From assembly GCA_025056115.1 (NCBI GenBank), contig JANWVM010000007.1:1-64000 (forward strand): a stretch of 64,000 nt of DNA. The letters are read 5' to 3'. Source of the stretch: Gloeomargarita sp. SKYG116 (GTDB lineage: Bacteria > Cyanobacteriota > Cyanobacteriia > Gloeomargaritales > Gloeomargaritaceae). A program made the position numbers and the translations under genes. Below are positions 22,116-36,053 of the stretch, piece by piece (the stretch's first letter is position 1; each line of letters begins with the position of its first letter). The notes beneath the pieces were generated by a model. That model saw only the letters and a program-made list of their open reading frames with translations. It searched no databases and was not told the origin of the DNA.

Positions 22116-23186
22116 TTAGCCATTGATCGCCGGAGCCACAACCGGTTCGGCAGAAGCCAAGTCCAAGGGGAAGTTGTGCGCATTGCGCTCGTGCATCACT
22201 TCAATCCCCAGGTTGGCCCGGTTGATCACATCCGCCCAGGTGTTGATCACACGACCTTGGCTATCCACCACAGACTGGTTGAAGTTGAAGCCGTTCAGGT
22301 TGAAGGCCATGGTGCTGATGCCCAGCGAGGTGAACCAGATGCCCACCACCGGCCAAGCCGCCAGGAAGAAGTGCAGCGAACGGCTGTTGTTGAAGCTGGC
22401 GTATTGGAAAATCAACCGCCCGAAGTAGCCGTGAGCCGCAACGATGTTGTAGGTTTCTTCTTCTTGGCCGAACTTGTAGCCGTAGTTCTGGGACTCATCC
22501 TCGGAGGTTTCCCGGATCAGAGAGGAAGTCACCAGAGAACCATGCATGGCGCAGAACAGAGCACCACCGAACACACCGGCCACACCCAGCATATGGAAGG
22601 GGTGCATCAGGATGTTGTGCTCGGCTTGGAACACCAGCATGAAGTTGAACGTACCGGAAATCCCCAAGGGCATCCCATCAGAGAAGGAACCTTGGCCGAT
22701 CGGGTAAATCAGGAACACGGCAGTCGCAGCCGCCACTGGCGCGGAGTAGGCCACGCAAATCCAGGGCCGCATCCCCAACCGGTAGGACAGTTCCCACTCC
22801 CGACCCATGTAGCAGAACACGCCGATCAGGAAGTGCAGAACGATCAACTGGTAGGGGCCACCGTTGTACAGCCACTCATCCATGGAGGCTGCTTCCCAAA
22901 TCGGGTACAGGTGCATCCCAATTGCGTTGGAGGAGGGCACCACTGCAGCCGTGATGATGTTATTGCCGTACAGCAAGGAACCAGACACCGGCTCACGAAT
23001 CCCGTCGATGTCCACCGGGGGAGCCGCAATAAACGCGATGATGAAGCAAGCTGTGGCAGTCAGCAGGGTGGGGATCATCAACACACCAAACCAGCCCACA
23101 TACAGCCGGTTGTCTGTGCTGGTCACCCACTGGCAAAACTGCTCCCACAGGCTAACGCTCGAACGACGTTCCAGGGTTACAGTCAT
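22116..23186 (-). CDS. psbA: Photosystem II D1 protein (Glu130 form), 356 aa
   Basis: Canonical D1 with Y161, D170, E189, H190, S264, H332, E333, D342, A344 in register; E at 130. Confidence 0.99.
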   Translation of the reverse strand: MTVTLERRSSVSLWEQFCQWVTSTDNRLYVGWFGVLMIPTLLTATACFIIAFIAAPPVDIDGIREPVSGSLLYGNNIITAAVVPSSNAIGMHLYPIWEAASMDEWLYNGGPYQLIVLHFLIGVFCYMGREWELSYRLGMRPWICVAYSAPVAAATAVFLIYPIGQGSFSDGMPLGISGTFNFMLVFQAEHNILMHPFHMLGVAGVFGGALFCAMHGSLVTSSLIRETSEDESQNYGYKFGQEEETYNIVAAHGYFGRLIFQYASFNNSRSLHFFLAAWPVVGIWFTSLGISTMAFNLNGFNFNQSVVDSQGRVINTWADVINRANLGIEVMHERNAHNFPLDLASAEPVVAPAING

Positions 23187-23237
23187 GGTCGTATAAGTCC
23201 AGTAAACGACAACACTGAGGGAAAACTCCCTGGCTGT

Positions 23238-23266
23238 ATATTAGCCCAAATGTCGGGTTTTGTGAA
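23238..23266 (-). promoter_or_regulatory. psbA sigma-70-type promoter
   Basis: Reverse strand TTCACA-17 bp-TAATAT upstream of psbA start. Confidence 0.65.
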
Positions 23267-23306
23267 GGACTGTTACAGGGTTTTTATATTTTTGTGGCTA
23301 AGGGGG

Positions 23307-24613
<1,307 letters not shown>

Positions 24614-24654
24614 GTTGGTTCTCAAGGTGAGCTGCATAAAATGGGAGCGGACTC

Positions 24655-25107
24655 GTGGCTCGCCGCGTTATGCGCAAGTTGCTGTTTCTGGACTTTGACG
24701 GGGTGTTGCACGCGGAGGGGGAAGAACCTTTGACTCGCTTGCCCTTCGTGGAACAGTGCTTACTAACCCTCCCCTACCTGGACATTGTGATCAGTTCAGC
24801 ATGGCGGCATGGGCATCCCTTTGAAGCGTTACGGTCGTTGTTTAGCCCGCCCTTACGGCCCCGTGTTGTGGGCATGACACCAATTCTCCCCGATGGGCTG
24901 TGCCCTGGGGGCCGTCGCCGCGAAATCGAGGCCTTTCTCGCCAGTGAACAAGCCTGTAGCTGGGTGGCCTTAGACGACATGGCAGAATTGTTCGCCCCTG
25001 CCGACCCGCATCTGATCTGGGTGGACCCCTTGGCCGGCTTTACTGACCAGGAGGGAAAAATTCTACTGACCTGGTATCAAACTGGGCAACTCCCCCAATT
25101 GATTTAG
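24655..25107 (+). CDS. HAD-like protein
   Basis: KLLFLDFDGVLHAEGE; ISSAWRHGHPFEALRSLF. Confidence 0.75.
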   Translation: MARRVMRKLLFLDFDGVLHAEGEEPLTRLPFVEQCLLTLPYLDIVISSAWRHGHPFEALRSLFSPPLRPRVVGMTPILPDGLCPGGRRREIEAFLASEQACSWVALDDMAELFAPADPHLIWVDPLAGFTDQEGKILLTWYQTGQLPQLI

Positions 25108-25110
25108 ACA

Positions 25111-25704
25111 CTAGCGTTGCATTTGCCTGGTGCGCTCCAGTTCCCGCTCCAGGGCTTTGTAGAGGGAAAATTGCTTGCGGGCGCGAGCGACTTGAATCCC
25201 CTGCTCAAAATCAGCGATAGCACCGGCAATATCCTGCATCTGCCGCTTAATCGTACCCCGCAATCCGTAAACCGCTGCTTGCTGGGGGTCCAGCGCCAAC
25301 GACTGGTTCAAATCGGCCAAGGCGGGTTCGAGTTCCTTGCGATGGCGAAACCGGAGCAGCCCCCGCAAGGTGTAGGCCGGGGCATAGGTCGGATTGAGTT
25401 GAATGGCTTTCTCTGCATCGGCCAAGGCGGCGGCGTCCTGTCCCAAGAAACTGTAGGCTTGCCCGCGCTGGTAATAGGCTTCAAAACGCTGGGGTTGCAC
25501 CTGAATCGCCTGGGTAAAGGCAGCAACGGCCACTGTATATTCCCGCAACGTCAAGGCTTCCTGTCCGCGCTCTAGGTGGTCAAAGTAAGTTTGCAGGGCG
25601 GGACTTAGGGGCGATTTCTGCGCAAATGCGGGCGTAACCCCCAAGAATACTAAACTCAGACCAACTCCAAGCCATTGACCGATGTAGCGCGTTTTCATCA
25701 TCAA
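25111..25704 (-). CDS. TPR-repeat protein with signal peptide
   Basis: Repeats YYQRGQAYSFLGQDAAALADAEKAIQLNPTYAPAYTLRGLL; N-terminal signal sequence. Confidence 0.85.
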   Translation of the reverse strand: MMMKTRYIGQWLGVGLSLVFLGVTPAFAQKSPLSPALQTYFDHLERGQEALTLREYTVAVAAFTQAIQVQPQRFEAYYQRGQAYSFLGQDAAALADAEKAIQLNPTYAPAYTLRGLLRFRHRKELEPALADLNQSLALDPQQAAVYGLRGTIKRQMQDIAGAIADFEQGIQVARARKQFSLYKALERELERTRQMQR

Positions 25705-25836
25705 CCGACGGCTTTATTCCAGCCCCATTCTACAGTCACGCCCCTTGAGCTGGTCAGAGCTGAAACCAACAACCGTGCTTCACCCTGCGCCCCAAGGAAT
25801 AGTACGCCGGAGTGATCCCCAAAACTGGTACATTAA

Positions 25837-27980
<2,144 letters not shown>

Positions 27981-28154
27981 TAACTAAAACAATCTACACG
28001 TTTCTTAAGTATCTTTAGACTACTTTAACAACAGCAATGTTGTCAAAGTCTATGCCCCGATAGTCAGGGAAATGAGGGGATTCAGAAAAAAACAAGGCAG
28101 GGCTGCCCCCAGTGACCTAAGGCGGGACCAGCATAGATGACTGAACTGTAGCGA

Positions 28155-28184
28155 CAAAAAAACAGGGGGGTATCCCTCCCCTGC
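28155..28184 (-). terminator. Rho-independent terminator downstream of sodB
   Basis: Reverse strand CAGGGGAGGG-ATA-CCCCCCTG followed by TTTTTTT. Confidence 0.75.
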
Positions 28185-28210
28185 CAGCGCAAGATGCTGT
28201 ATTTGCAGAG

Positions 28211-28816
28211 CTAGGCTGTCGCAGCGGCGTACTGAGCGCTGACAAAATCCCAGTTGATCAGGTGGTCAATGAAGTCCTGGGCGTAGTCAGGCCGCCGGTT
28301 CTTGTAGACCAGGTAGTAGGCGTGTTCCCACACATCCATCGTCAGCAGGGGAATTTGGTTGAAGCACAAGGGGTTATCGGCGTTGAGGGTTTTGGTCACC
28401 TTGAGCGTGCCGTTTTCCAACACCAGCCAGGCCCAACCGCTGCCGAATTGGGTGACCCCTGCCTGCTTGAAGGCGTTTTTGAACTCCTCAAAGCTGCCAA
28501 AGTCAGCCTTGATCTTGTCCGCCAGCGCGCCTGTGGGTTCACCCCCGCCCCCTGGCTTCATGCAGTTCCAGTAGAAGGTATGGTTCCAGGCTTGCGCGCC
28601 ATTGTTGAAAATGCCCACCTTGCTGGGGTCACCGTAGGTTTTTTTGATCACCTCCTCAATGGGCATCTGGTCATACTCGGTGTCCTTGACCAGGTTGTTG
28701 TAGTTGGTCACGTAGGCCGCATGGTGCTTGCCGTAGTGATAACTCATCAACTCTTCCGTGATGTAGGGCGCCAGGGCGTCTTGGGGATAGGGTAATTCGG
28801 GTAATTGGTAAGCCAT
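28211..28816 (-). CDS. sodB: Superoxide dismutase (Fe/Mn family)
   Basis: SYHYGKHHAAYVTNYNNL; GSGWAWLV; DVWEHAYYLVYKNRRPDY. Confidence 0.96.
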   Translation of the reverse strand: MAYQLPELPYPQDALAPYITEELMSYHYGKHHAAYVTNYNNLVKDTEYDQMPIEEVIKKTYGDPSKVGIFNNGAQAWNHTFYWNCMKPGGGGEPTGALADKIKADFGSFEEFKNAFKQAGVTQFGSGWAWLVLENGTLKVTKTLNADNPLCFNQIPLLTMDVWEHAYYLVYKNRRPDYAQDFIDHLINWDFVSAQYAAATA

Positions 28817-28901
28817 ATGCCAATCCTTCCTCAGATGGGTTGGGTTGCCCCTCTACTGTAGCGCAAACCTAGTCATACTCGTAACGAGTCTGGATAATCC
28901 C

Positions 28902-29278
28902 CTAGAAGATAAAAACGCGGTTGCGGGGGTCCACAAACAGGCTGCGCGTGTCTTTGCCGACGGTACGGGTTCGGTGAGCAGGAGACTCAAGGTGTTGCGG
29001 GGGGCATTGTAACTGGCGGCGGCGTGAATTAAAAAGTTGCCGCTGGGGGTGTAGAGCAAGCTGTCGTTGGGTTGCAGTAGAAATGAGGCACTGGCGCGAT
29101 GAGCAAGCGTGCGGGGAGCTAGACGGCCCGGTAATTCCACCACGACCGGTTGCCCCGTATTGTTGGTAATGCTGACGGTCACACCGCGTTGCACCGGTAC
29201 ATTCAACGCTCGCGGCTGAGCAACTGCCACCGTGCTGCTGAACAAGACCGGCACCGCTGGTAACACATAACGCCACAT
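28902..29278 (-). pseudogene. Secreted hypothetical protein, apparent frameshift near its 3' end
   Basis: N-terminal frame ...NTLSLLLTEPV; C-terminal frame TVGKDTRSLFVDPRNRVFIF*; switch at about 28955-28975. Confidence 0.5.
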
Positions 29279-29318
29279 GAGGGGTTTCTCCCATGACGAA
29301 GGACTGTTCGTTACTTTA

Positions 29319-29960
29319 TCATCGCCGGCGTCGTTCTAACTCCTGCAAGATGGCTGACCAAGGAACGTGGCAGGCGGCCAGGGCTACCAGAGTGTGATAC
29401 AGCAAATCAGCGCATTCACTGACAATCGCTGCCGGTTGGCGGTCTTTACAGGCCATGATGAATTCCGCGGTTTCTTCGCCGATTTTCTTGAGAATCCGGT
29501 TGTCACCCCCCTCGAACAGATGGCTGGTGTAGGAACCGGGCTGGGGCTGATCGCGGCGCTGGCAGATCAGGTTGTAGAGTTCGGCCAGGCTAGTTGGGGG
29601 GGGCAATTGGGGAGCCGCATCGGGGTCATCCACCAGGTGAAAACAACTGCGAGCGCCGGTGTGACAAGCAATCTCCCCCACCTGTTCTACCCCAATCAGC
29701 AGGGCATCGTGGTCGCAGTCATAGCGCAGCCAGCGCACCCATTGCACATGACCGGAGGTTTCCCCCTTCGGCCAGAGTTGTTGACGCGAGCGACTCCAGA
29801 ACCAGGTACGCCCAGTTTCCAGGGTTTTTTGCAGGGATTCGCGGTTCATCCAGGCGAGCATCAGCACCATGCCGTCTCGGTGGTCCTGGACAATCGCTGG
29901 CACTAAACCCTGTTCATCAAACTTAATTACGTCCAGCGATAGGCGAAATTCCTGGCTCAT
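29319..29960 (-). CDS. hisIE: Bifunctional phosphoribosyl-AMP cyclohydrolase/phosphoribosyl-ATP pyrophosphatase
   Basis: [55 protein letters not shown]. Confidence 0.96.
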   Translation of the reverse strand: MSQEFRLSLDVIKFDEQGLVPAIVQDHRDGMVLMLAWMNRESLQKTLETGRTWFWSRSRQQLWPKGETSGHVQWVRWLRYDCDHDALLIGVEQVGEIACHTGARSCFHLVDDPDAAPQLPPPTSLAELYNLICQRRDQPQPGSYTSHLFEGGDNRILKKIGEETAEFIMACKDRQPAAIVSECADLLYHTLVALAACHVPWSAILQELERRRR

Positions 29961-29980
29961 GGTAACAATAAAATGAATGG

Positions 29981-30211
29981 ATGACGTTTACGCCTTACTA
30001 CTGTATGACACTTCGTCCCAACGTCGCCGATCAATTCGCCGAGGAGATGGCCGAAGTCATGTTGGAGTCTTTGCGGGACTATCTCATGGACCCCGACGTG
30101 AGCGAGCGCTATGCCCTCGACGAAAATCAAGCTGGGGAGTTCATCGAGCAGGTAGGGCAAGAATTGACCGAGCAACTGCGCCAGCTTTACCTGGAGATAC
30201 AGGAAGAATAA
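29981..30211 (+). CDS. Small conserved hypothetical protein
   Basis: [35 protein letters not shown]..., tightly followed by a Nudix gene. Confidence 0.55.
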   Translation: MTFTPYYCMTLRPNVADQFAEEMAEVMLESLRDYLMDPDVSERYALDENQAGEFIEQVGQELTEQLRQLYLEIQEE

Positions 30212-30213
30212 GC

Positions 30214-30645
30214 ATGACGGCTGCGCGCACCCCTGCTCCGACGGTGGACATTCTGATTGAACTGGTTGACCGTCCCCACCGGCCCCTTGTGCTTGTTGAA
30301 CGGCATTACCCTCCCTTGGGCTGGGCGATTCCAGGGGGATTCGTGGACTACGGGGAGACGCTAGCGCAGGCGGCCCGTCGAGAGGCGCAGGAGGAAACGG
30401 GGTTATCTGTGCGGTTGGTGACCCAATTTCACACCTACTCCGACCCCCAGCGAGACCCCCGACAGCACACCATCGCCACTGTCTTTATTGCTACAGCGAC
30501 CGGCGACCCCCAAGCCGGGGATGACGCCAAAGGAGTGGGCATTTTTTTGCCGTGGGACGTGCCCCATCCATTGTGTTTTGACCACAGCCAAATCATTCAC
30601 GACTACCTGCAATTTCGCTACTACGGTATTCGTCCGGCAGTGTGA
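30214..30645 (+). CDS. Nudix hydrolase
   Basis: Nudix box [24 protein letters not shown]. Confidence 0.93.
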   Translation: MTAARTPAPTVDILIELVDRPHRPLVLVERHYPPLGWAIPGGFVDYGETLAQAARREAQEETGLSVRLVTQFHTYSDPQRDPRQHTIATVFIATATGDPQAGDDAKGVGIFLPWDVPHPLCFDHSQIIHDYLQFRYYGIRPAV

Positions 30646-30650
30646 GACGT

Positions 30651-31049
30651 ATGACCGAATTTCCTCAAGCCATTCAAACGGCGCAAGCGCCTCTGCCAGT
30701 CGGCCCCTATCAGCAGGCGGTACTTGCCCAGGGTACATGGGTCTTTTTGTCGGGGCAAATTCCGTTAAATACCCAGGGAGAAATTGTGGGCGCCGATATT
30801 ACCACTCAAACGCGGCAGGTGATGGAGAATCTGGGGGCGGTGTTGCAGGCCGCAGGCTGTACCTGGCAGCATGTCGTCAAAACAACCGTTTATCTGGTGG
30901 ACTTGGCCGATTTTGCAGCGATGAATCAGGTCTATGCCGAGTATTTCCCAGCGGGATACGCGCCAGCGCGGGCCTGTGTGCAAGTCGCCCGTTTGCCTAA
31001 AGATGTGCGGGTAGAAATTGACGCTATCGCTGTGATTCCCCCCCGCTAA
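30651..31049 (+). CDS. RidA family (Rid/YjgF/UK114) deaminase
   Basis: AQAPLPVGPYQQAVLAQGTWVFLSGQIPL; RACVQVARLPKDVRVEIDAIAV. Confidence 0.95.
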   Translation: MTEFPQAIQTAQAPLPVGPYQQAVLAQGTWVFLSGQIPLNTQGEIVGADITTQTRQVMENLGAVLQAAGCTWQHVVKTTVYLVDLADFAAMNQVYAEYFPAGYAPARACVQVARLPKDVRVEIDAIAVIPPR

Positions 31050-31052
31050 CGA

Positions 31053-32417
31053 ATGCGATTTGTAGGGTCATTTGGTGCATTACTGCTCCTGCCATTACTG
31101 GCGCAAGTGCCCTCACCCCAGGAGGTATTTCGTCCCCAATCAGTGCGTCCTTTAACTGGTCGCTTGAATCGGGTGCCTTTATTCAATAGCAACAGTCCTG
31201 AATTAGTGTTCACGGAAGGGATTCTACTTTCGACATTTCCGCCCCAGGGGATGCGCCATCCCCCTGCCCATTTGCACTATGCGTTTCGGGGAGAATTTGC
31301 TGCGTTTTTGCATCACATCGCTGATGCACCTGGCGCTCAGGACGACCGTACGTTTTATCTAGGGTTTTTAATTGGCAATCCTGGCCCTCAACCGGCAACC
31401 ATTACCCTGCGACAAGGCGCGAGTTTCTTGACCCAACCGGATGCCCCCTTTGTGGCGTTGCCACCGCTGGTGCCAAATCCTTTGGGTTGGGTGTATAGCG
31501 GGCCGGGGAGTCGCCTGACGGATTTTTTGTTGCGGGGGGGGCATCAACCGTTAGCGCCGTCTGTCGTTGTGATTCCACCTGGAGAAGAACGGGTGTTGCT
31601 GAATCAACCGATTCCCACCCGTCGCCTGGGGATCAACCGCAATGCCCGCTCAGTCGTGTTGCGTTTACACAGTGATCAGCCCGTTTATGCTGCCAGTTTG
31701 GGGTTATTTGCCACTGTGACTCCTGATGGCCAGGAAGCACCCCCTAGCCTAGAACGCTGGCGACAACTGCTGCGCGAGGGCAATCTAGCCGGCCCACGGG
31801 ATTTAGCCCCCACGCCGTTGGATGCGCCGGCAGGCCAGTTTCGCTATGGCCGGGTGAGTGGTGTAGCGTTAGGAACCCTGTGGCGGGCCGTTTTGACCGA
31901 CCCCAACCAGGACACCCTTGCCATCCCAGCGCCGGGAGATGCCATTTCTTACGGGATCAGCTTGCTGCCGCGCGGGCGTATGGGCACTGACCAAGACCAA
32001 ACTGCGCCGATGCTGGTTCGTTATCCCGACACCGCCTATCGCACCCACGGCAATTACACCGTTCATTACAGCTTGACCCTGCCCCTGGTGAATCGCCAGT
32101 CCCAAGCTCGCCGGGTCGTGCTGGGATTGGAATCGCCCTTGAAAACCGACCGCAACGAAGGAGGATTACGCTTTTGGCAACCACCAGCCCCCCAGGTCTT
32201 TTTCCGGGGCACCGTGCGCGTGCGTTACATTGATGACACCGGCCTGCCTCGGGTGCGGGATAGTCATTTGGTATTGCGGCGAGGGCAGATGCTGGAACCG
32301 CTGGTGGAAATGAATATGGCGCCGGGACAAAAGCGATTAGTGCAGGTGAGTTTGCTCTATCCACCCGACGCCTCGCCCCCGCAAATGTTGACCTTATTAA
32401 CCAGGGATGAGCAATAG
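31053..32417 (+). CDS. DUF3370-type cyanobacterial secreted protein
   Basis: PQEVFRPQSVRPLTGRLNRVPLFNSNSPELVFTEGILLSTFPPQG. Confidence 0.75.
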   Translation: MRFVGSFGALLLLPLLAQVPSPQEVFRPQSVRPLTGRLNRVPLFNSNSPELVFTEGILLSTFPPQGMRHPPAHLHYAFRGEFAAFLHHIADAPGAQDDRTFYLGFLIGNPGPQPATITLRQGASFLTQPDAPFVALPPLVPNPLGWVYSGPGSRLTDFLLRGGHQPLAPSVVVIPPGEERVLLNQPIPTRRLGINRNARSVVLRLHSDQPVYAASLGLFATVTPDGQEAPPSLERWRQLLREGNLAGPRDLAPTPLDAPAGQFRYGRVSGVALGTLWRAVLTDPNQDTLAIPAPGDAISYGISLLPRGRMGTDQDQTAPMLVRYPDTAYRTHGNYTVHYSLTLPLVNRQSQARRVVLGLESPLKTDRNEGGLRFWQPPAPQVFFRGTVRVRYIDDTGLPRVRDSHLVLRRGQMLEPLVEMNMAPGQKRLVQVSLLYPPDASPPQMLTLLTRDEQ

Positions 32418-35400
32418 CGTTTTCACCCCAAAAGGTGAGAAATCCAATCGAAATGGCGTGCCCTGGGATAGGCAATGCCGAGGCTGTTCATGCAAGTCAC
32501 ATTCCCAAATGGCTTGCGCCGGTATTTGAGGGGCAATCATGGCGGAAGTGGGTTGCCCGTAGGCTTCATAAATGCGTAGCACAATTCCCCTTGCGTCCGT
32601 TGCCTTTTTAACCGTAGCCAGGATTAAATTGGCCGCATCAATCGTAACAAGCGGGGTCATGCGGGCAGCCAACCGGCCAGGGAAAGGCAGCGGCGGGTAT
32701 AAAAACTCACGGGCTTGGTGGGCAATTGCGGCGGCTTGAACGGTGCCGGGATGGGGATATAAACGGCAGCAAAATTGATGAACGCCTGTATCAGTTATGG
32801 CTGTATCCGTTAAATGCCAGGGTTCCTGGGGATGGGGATAATGGGCGACTCGCAGGAGCGTTAACCCTATCTGGTTCCGGCTCACTGAAAACCCATACTT
32901 ATCTCGACTCACTATACTCACACCCCAATCGCTATTGGATAGGTCTGCCCAGGTCAATGCTGGTACTTCAAACTGCGCAGGGTTCCCGGTGTGCCGCTGA
33001 ATCATGCCAAAGGGAATATCAAACGTCGCTTGCTCGCAAACCAAAGCCAATGGGAACAACAGTTTCATGATCCACGGCGCATAGGAATTGCAGGTTAAAT
33101 CTACCTCTATAAAACATTCCACAAACGGCGCCTCTCGATAGAGATATAGGGATTTTTTAATGCGGCAATGTAAACCATTTTCCCGTTGCACTTCGTAATG
33201 AAACGCAATTCCTTGACGCAAGACTCCCTGTTCAATGACTTGGGCATTGGTTAACTCGAGCGGCGGCGACTCGTGTTGAGCATAGTCAGCATCTATATCC
33301 CAGGCTTCCCACTGCTGAGGCCGGTCAAGGAATAGCTTGATTTCTGCTCCCAGTTGATTGGCCGCCAAGAGATTTCTCTGTAAACGTTTATCCCATAGCT
33401 CTTGCAGATTGCCATTGGCGTCGAGCGTTAGGCGTAAACATTCATTCTCGAGGTGTTGGAGATGAGGGGAGTAGGGGCTTAATGATAATCCTGCTGTTGT
33501 GCTGGCTGGCGCTAGATGAATCTCGGTGAAACTATGAGCAGGAAGATGGGGAATTTGACCCAGGATATGTACACACTCAGGTACATGATGTTCAGGGTAC
33601 AGGCTAGGAATAGAACTTTCATCAGTTAAAATTTGGTGGGGAATGACCTGCCCATTGACCTGTAAAATGAGGGGATTCTCTGACGACTCTACAACACTGC
33701 GGGGGATTGGCAAGACAATATAGGCGTTGTCGAGGGCGTGAATGCTGTTCCAGATTGTCCAGACGCCTGGTGTGATAGGGCCTGATTGCCAACAATTCAC
33801 CATGTCCTGCCGCAAGGTCCATAAATTAGCCAGGATTTGCTCGAAGTCCGTGAGGATTTGGGGGTAAGCGTCAGAGATAAAGGTACCAGGTAAAATGTCG
33901 TGAAATTGTTGGAGCAAAAGCAACCGCCAGCTTTGTTCTAGTTGGGCTTCGGGATAGGAATAACCCTGTAACCACGCATAGGTCGCCAATAGCTCGGTGA
34001 TGTAAAACTCTCGCTCGGCTTGCCGGTGCAGTTGTTTAACCCGACTGTGGGTGGTATAAGTACCTCGGTGTTTTTCTAAATATAATTCCCCTTGCCAGAC
34101 AGGTAAATTTTCACCGTACTTTGCGAGGTTTTGAAAGAAAGCCAATGGGCTGGAAATGTGGCTAGGAAAAGGAAACCGCAGGGGTTGCACCAATGCGTAG
34201 AGATGCAAATGTTGTCGCGTCACTCCGCCACCGCCATCTCCGTATCCAAAGGTCTGTAGAACGACGGGTGCAACCTCTCTCTGCGTATAGTGTTGACCTG
34301 TTTTTTCGAGGTCAGGGATACCCAGCAATCCCTCCAGGCCAACCGGTGGTTGATGGGCTAAAACTCGCGTCCCGTCAATCCCCTGCCACCAGAAGGAGTC
34401 ATAGGGAAATTCCTGGGTATCATTCCAGTTCAATTTGGTGGTGAAAAAGTAATCAATGCCGGCCTGTTTGAGCAACTGGGGTAAATTGCCCTGATAGCCA
34501 AAGGTATCCGGCAGCCATAAAACCCGACAGGTCACCCCAAATTCCTGTTGAAAAAATCGCTGCCCATACACCAGTTGCCGCACCCAGGATTCCCCACTGA
34601 TTAAATTGCCATCGGGTTCGACCCATACTGCTCCTTCTACCTGCCACCGGCCTGCTTGCACCTGGTTTTGTATCTGCCGGTAAAGTTCGGGATAGTCCTG
34701 TTTACAGTAGGCGTACAATTGGGCTTGACTCTGGCAGAAACAAAATTCGGGAAATTCTCGCATGAGATGGAGAGCTGTGCTGAATGTACGACCCACCTTG
34801 CGCCGGGTTTCCTGATGCGTCCACAACCAAACGACATCTATATGCGAATGGCCGATGAGATGAATGTGGGGAGTAGCGGGAGCGACGGTGTGAGCACGTA
34901 AAAAATCCTGTAACGTTTCGAGCCATTTGGCCATATCTATTTCTGTGTCATCTATTGTGTCTATCCACCTGAGCAAACTGGCCTTTATCCAGTCATTACT
35001 CTCACTCACGGACCAGAGATGTTCTAACCAGGTATATAATTTTTCAGCCACTGGGTCAATAGTTACCAGTTCGCTGAATTGACACTGATTTGGTTCCGGT
35101 TTACGACCACTGTAAGCTTGGATTTGGATATACAATTCTGGCTCTAGACCTGGTGGCAATAGAACTTCTTGGTGATGGGTGTCAATACCACAATAGGGCT
35201 GGTGATTGAGGAACACTAAACCTTCGGGAATATCCATGCGCAAGGCAATTTTGGGGCTACGCCAGGCTGGGGGTAGAGTGATATGGCGCTGCCACCAGAT
35301 AGTTTGGTCATAGCCCCCCCATGTTGCCGGTATCGTGACCGTTTGCCATAGGTTTTCTGAGCCTTCTGCCGCAATTTGCCACTCACTTAACGGTAAGATT

Positions 35401-35462
35401 GCTGGATAGGCCAAGTGCTGGATGCTTTGCAAGAGATGGGTCATCTGCTCAGCAAAGGTCAT
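32397..35462 (-). CDS. Alpha-mannosidase (GH38 family)
   Basis: HLIGHSHIDVVWLWTHQETRRKVGRTF; LWLPDTFGYQGNLPQLLKQAGIDYFFTTKLNWN; 1021 aa. Confidence 0.92.
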   Translation of the reverse strand: MTFAEQMTHLLQSIQHLAYPAILPLSEWQIAAEGSENLWQTVTIPATWGGYDQTIWWQRHITLPPAWRSPKIALRMDIPEGLVFLNHQPYCGIDTHHQEVLLPPGLEPELYIQIQAYSGRKPEPNQCQFSELVTIDPVAEKLYTWLEHLWSVSESNDWIKASLLRWIDTIDDTEIDMAKWLETLQDFLRAHTVAPATPHIHLIGHSHIDVVWLWTHQETRRKVGRTFSTALHLMREFPEFCFCQSQAQLYAYCKQDYPELYRQIQNQVQAGRWQVEGAVWVEPDGNLISGESWVRQLVYGQRFFQQEFGVTCRVLWLPDTFGYQGNLPQLLKQAGIDYFFTTKLNWNDTQEFPYDSFWWQGIDGTRVLAHQPPVGLEGLLGIPDLEKTGQHYTQREVAPVVLQTFGYGDGGGGVTRQHLHLYALVQPLRFPFPSHISSPLAFFQNLAKYGENLPVWQGELYLEKHRGTYTTHSRVKQLHRQAEREFYITELLATYAWLQGYSYPEAQLEQSWRLLLLQQFHDILPGTFISDAYPQILTDFEQILANLWTLRQDMVNCWQSGPITPGVWTIWNSIHALDNAYIVLPIPRSVVESSENPLILQVNGQVIPHQILTDESSIPSLYPEHHVPECVHILGQIPHLPAHSFTEIHLAPASTTAGLSLSPYSPHLQHLENECLRLTLDANGNLQELWDKRLQRNLLAANQLGAEIKLFLDRPQQWEAWDIDADYAQHESPPLELTNAQVIEQGVLRQGIAFHYEVQRENGLHCRIKKSLYLYREAPFVECFIEVDLTCNSYAPWIMKLLFPLALVCEQATFDIPFGMIQRHTGNPAQFEVPALTWADLSNSDWGVSIVSRDKYGFSVSRNQIGLTLLRVAHYPHPQEPWHLTDTAITDTGVHQFCCRLYPHPGTVQAAAIAHQAREFLYPPLPFPGRLAARMTPLVTIDAANLILATVKKATDARGIVLRIYEAYGQPTSAMIAPQIPAQAIWECDLHEQPRHCLSQGTPFRLDFSPFGVKTLLLIPG

Positions 35463-36049
35463 GGTTTTTCCCCGCTGAGAATGAAGATGGGGTCAAGTGC
35501 CACTAAAACTCGTTGCATCCCCCGTGTTTCTAACCGGTTGACGGCTGACTGGATAACTTCCACTTTGCGGGCTTGTAAAGCGCTCAACGTTTGCATGAGG
35601 CTATAGAATGCTTCGAGACTGTCTGTTGCTGTGACAATTCGGCCCCCATTTTTGAGATAGCTCCAGGCTGCTCTCAACACTACATCGACAGGCCGTCCTC
35701 CTTCGAGGCAAATACGGTCAGGTCGGGGGCTGATGTCGCTCAAGCAATCAGGCGCATGACCGGCCACGATAGACATATTTTTAATCTGAAATCGCTCGGC
35801 GTTGCGCTCAATTAAACCCACGACGTCTTCATCTCTTTCAATGGCAATGACTTGCCCTTCGCTGCATAACAAGGCGCTCTCGACAGCAATCGTGCCGGTG
35901 CCGGCGCCAATGTCCCAAACAACCGAATTTTTTTGCAGGCACAATTGCGACAGGATGAGCACCCGCGACTCGCGTTTACTCATGGGGATGCCGGGCAATC
36001 GCTCGAATGCGTCATCAGGAATGCCGGCAGTGACGTAAGGCCAAGTCAT
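35459..36049 (-). CDS. cbiT: Cobalt-precorrin-6B C15-methyltransferase
   Basis: GIPDDAFERLPGIPMSKRESRVLILSQLCLQKNSVVWDIGAGTGTIAVE. Confidence 0.88.
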   Translation of the reverse strand: MTWPYVTAGIPDDAFERLPGIPMSKRESRVLILSQLCLQKNSVVWDIGAGTGTIAVESALLCSEGQVIAIERDEDVVGLIERNAERFQIKNMSIVAGHAPDCLSDISPRPDRICLEGGRPVDVVLRAAWSYLKNGGRIVTATDSLEAFYSLMQTLSALQARKVEVIQSAVNRLETRGMQRVLVALDPIFILSGEKP

Positions 36050-36053
36050 GGGT

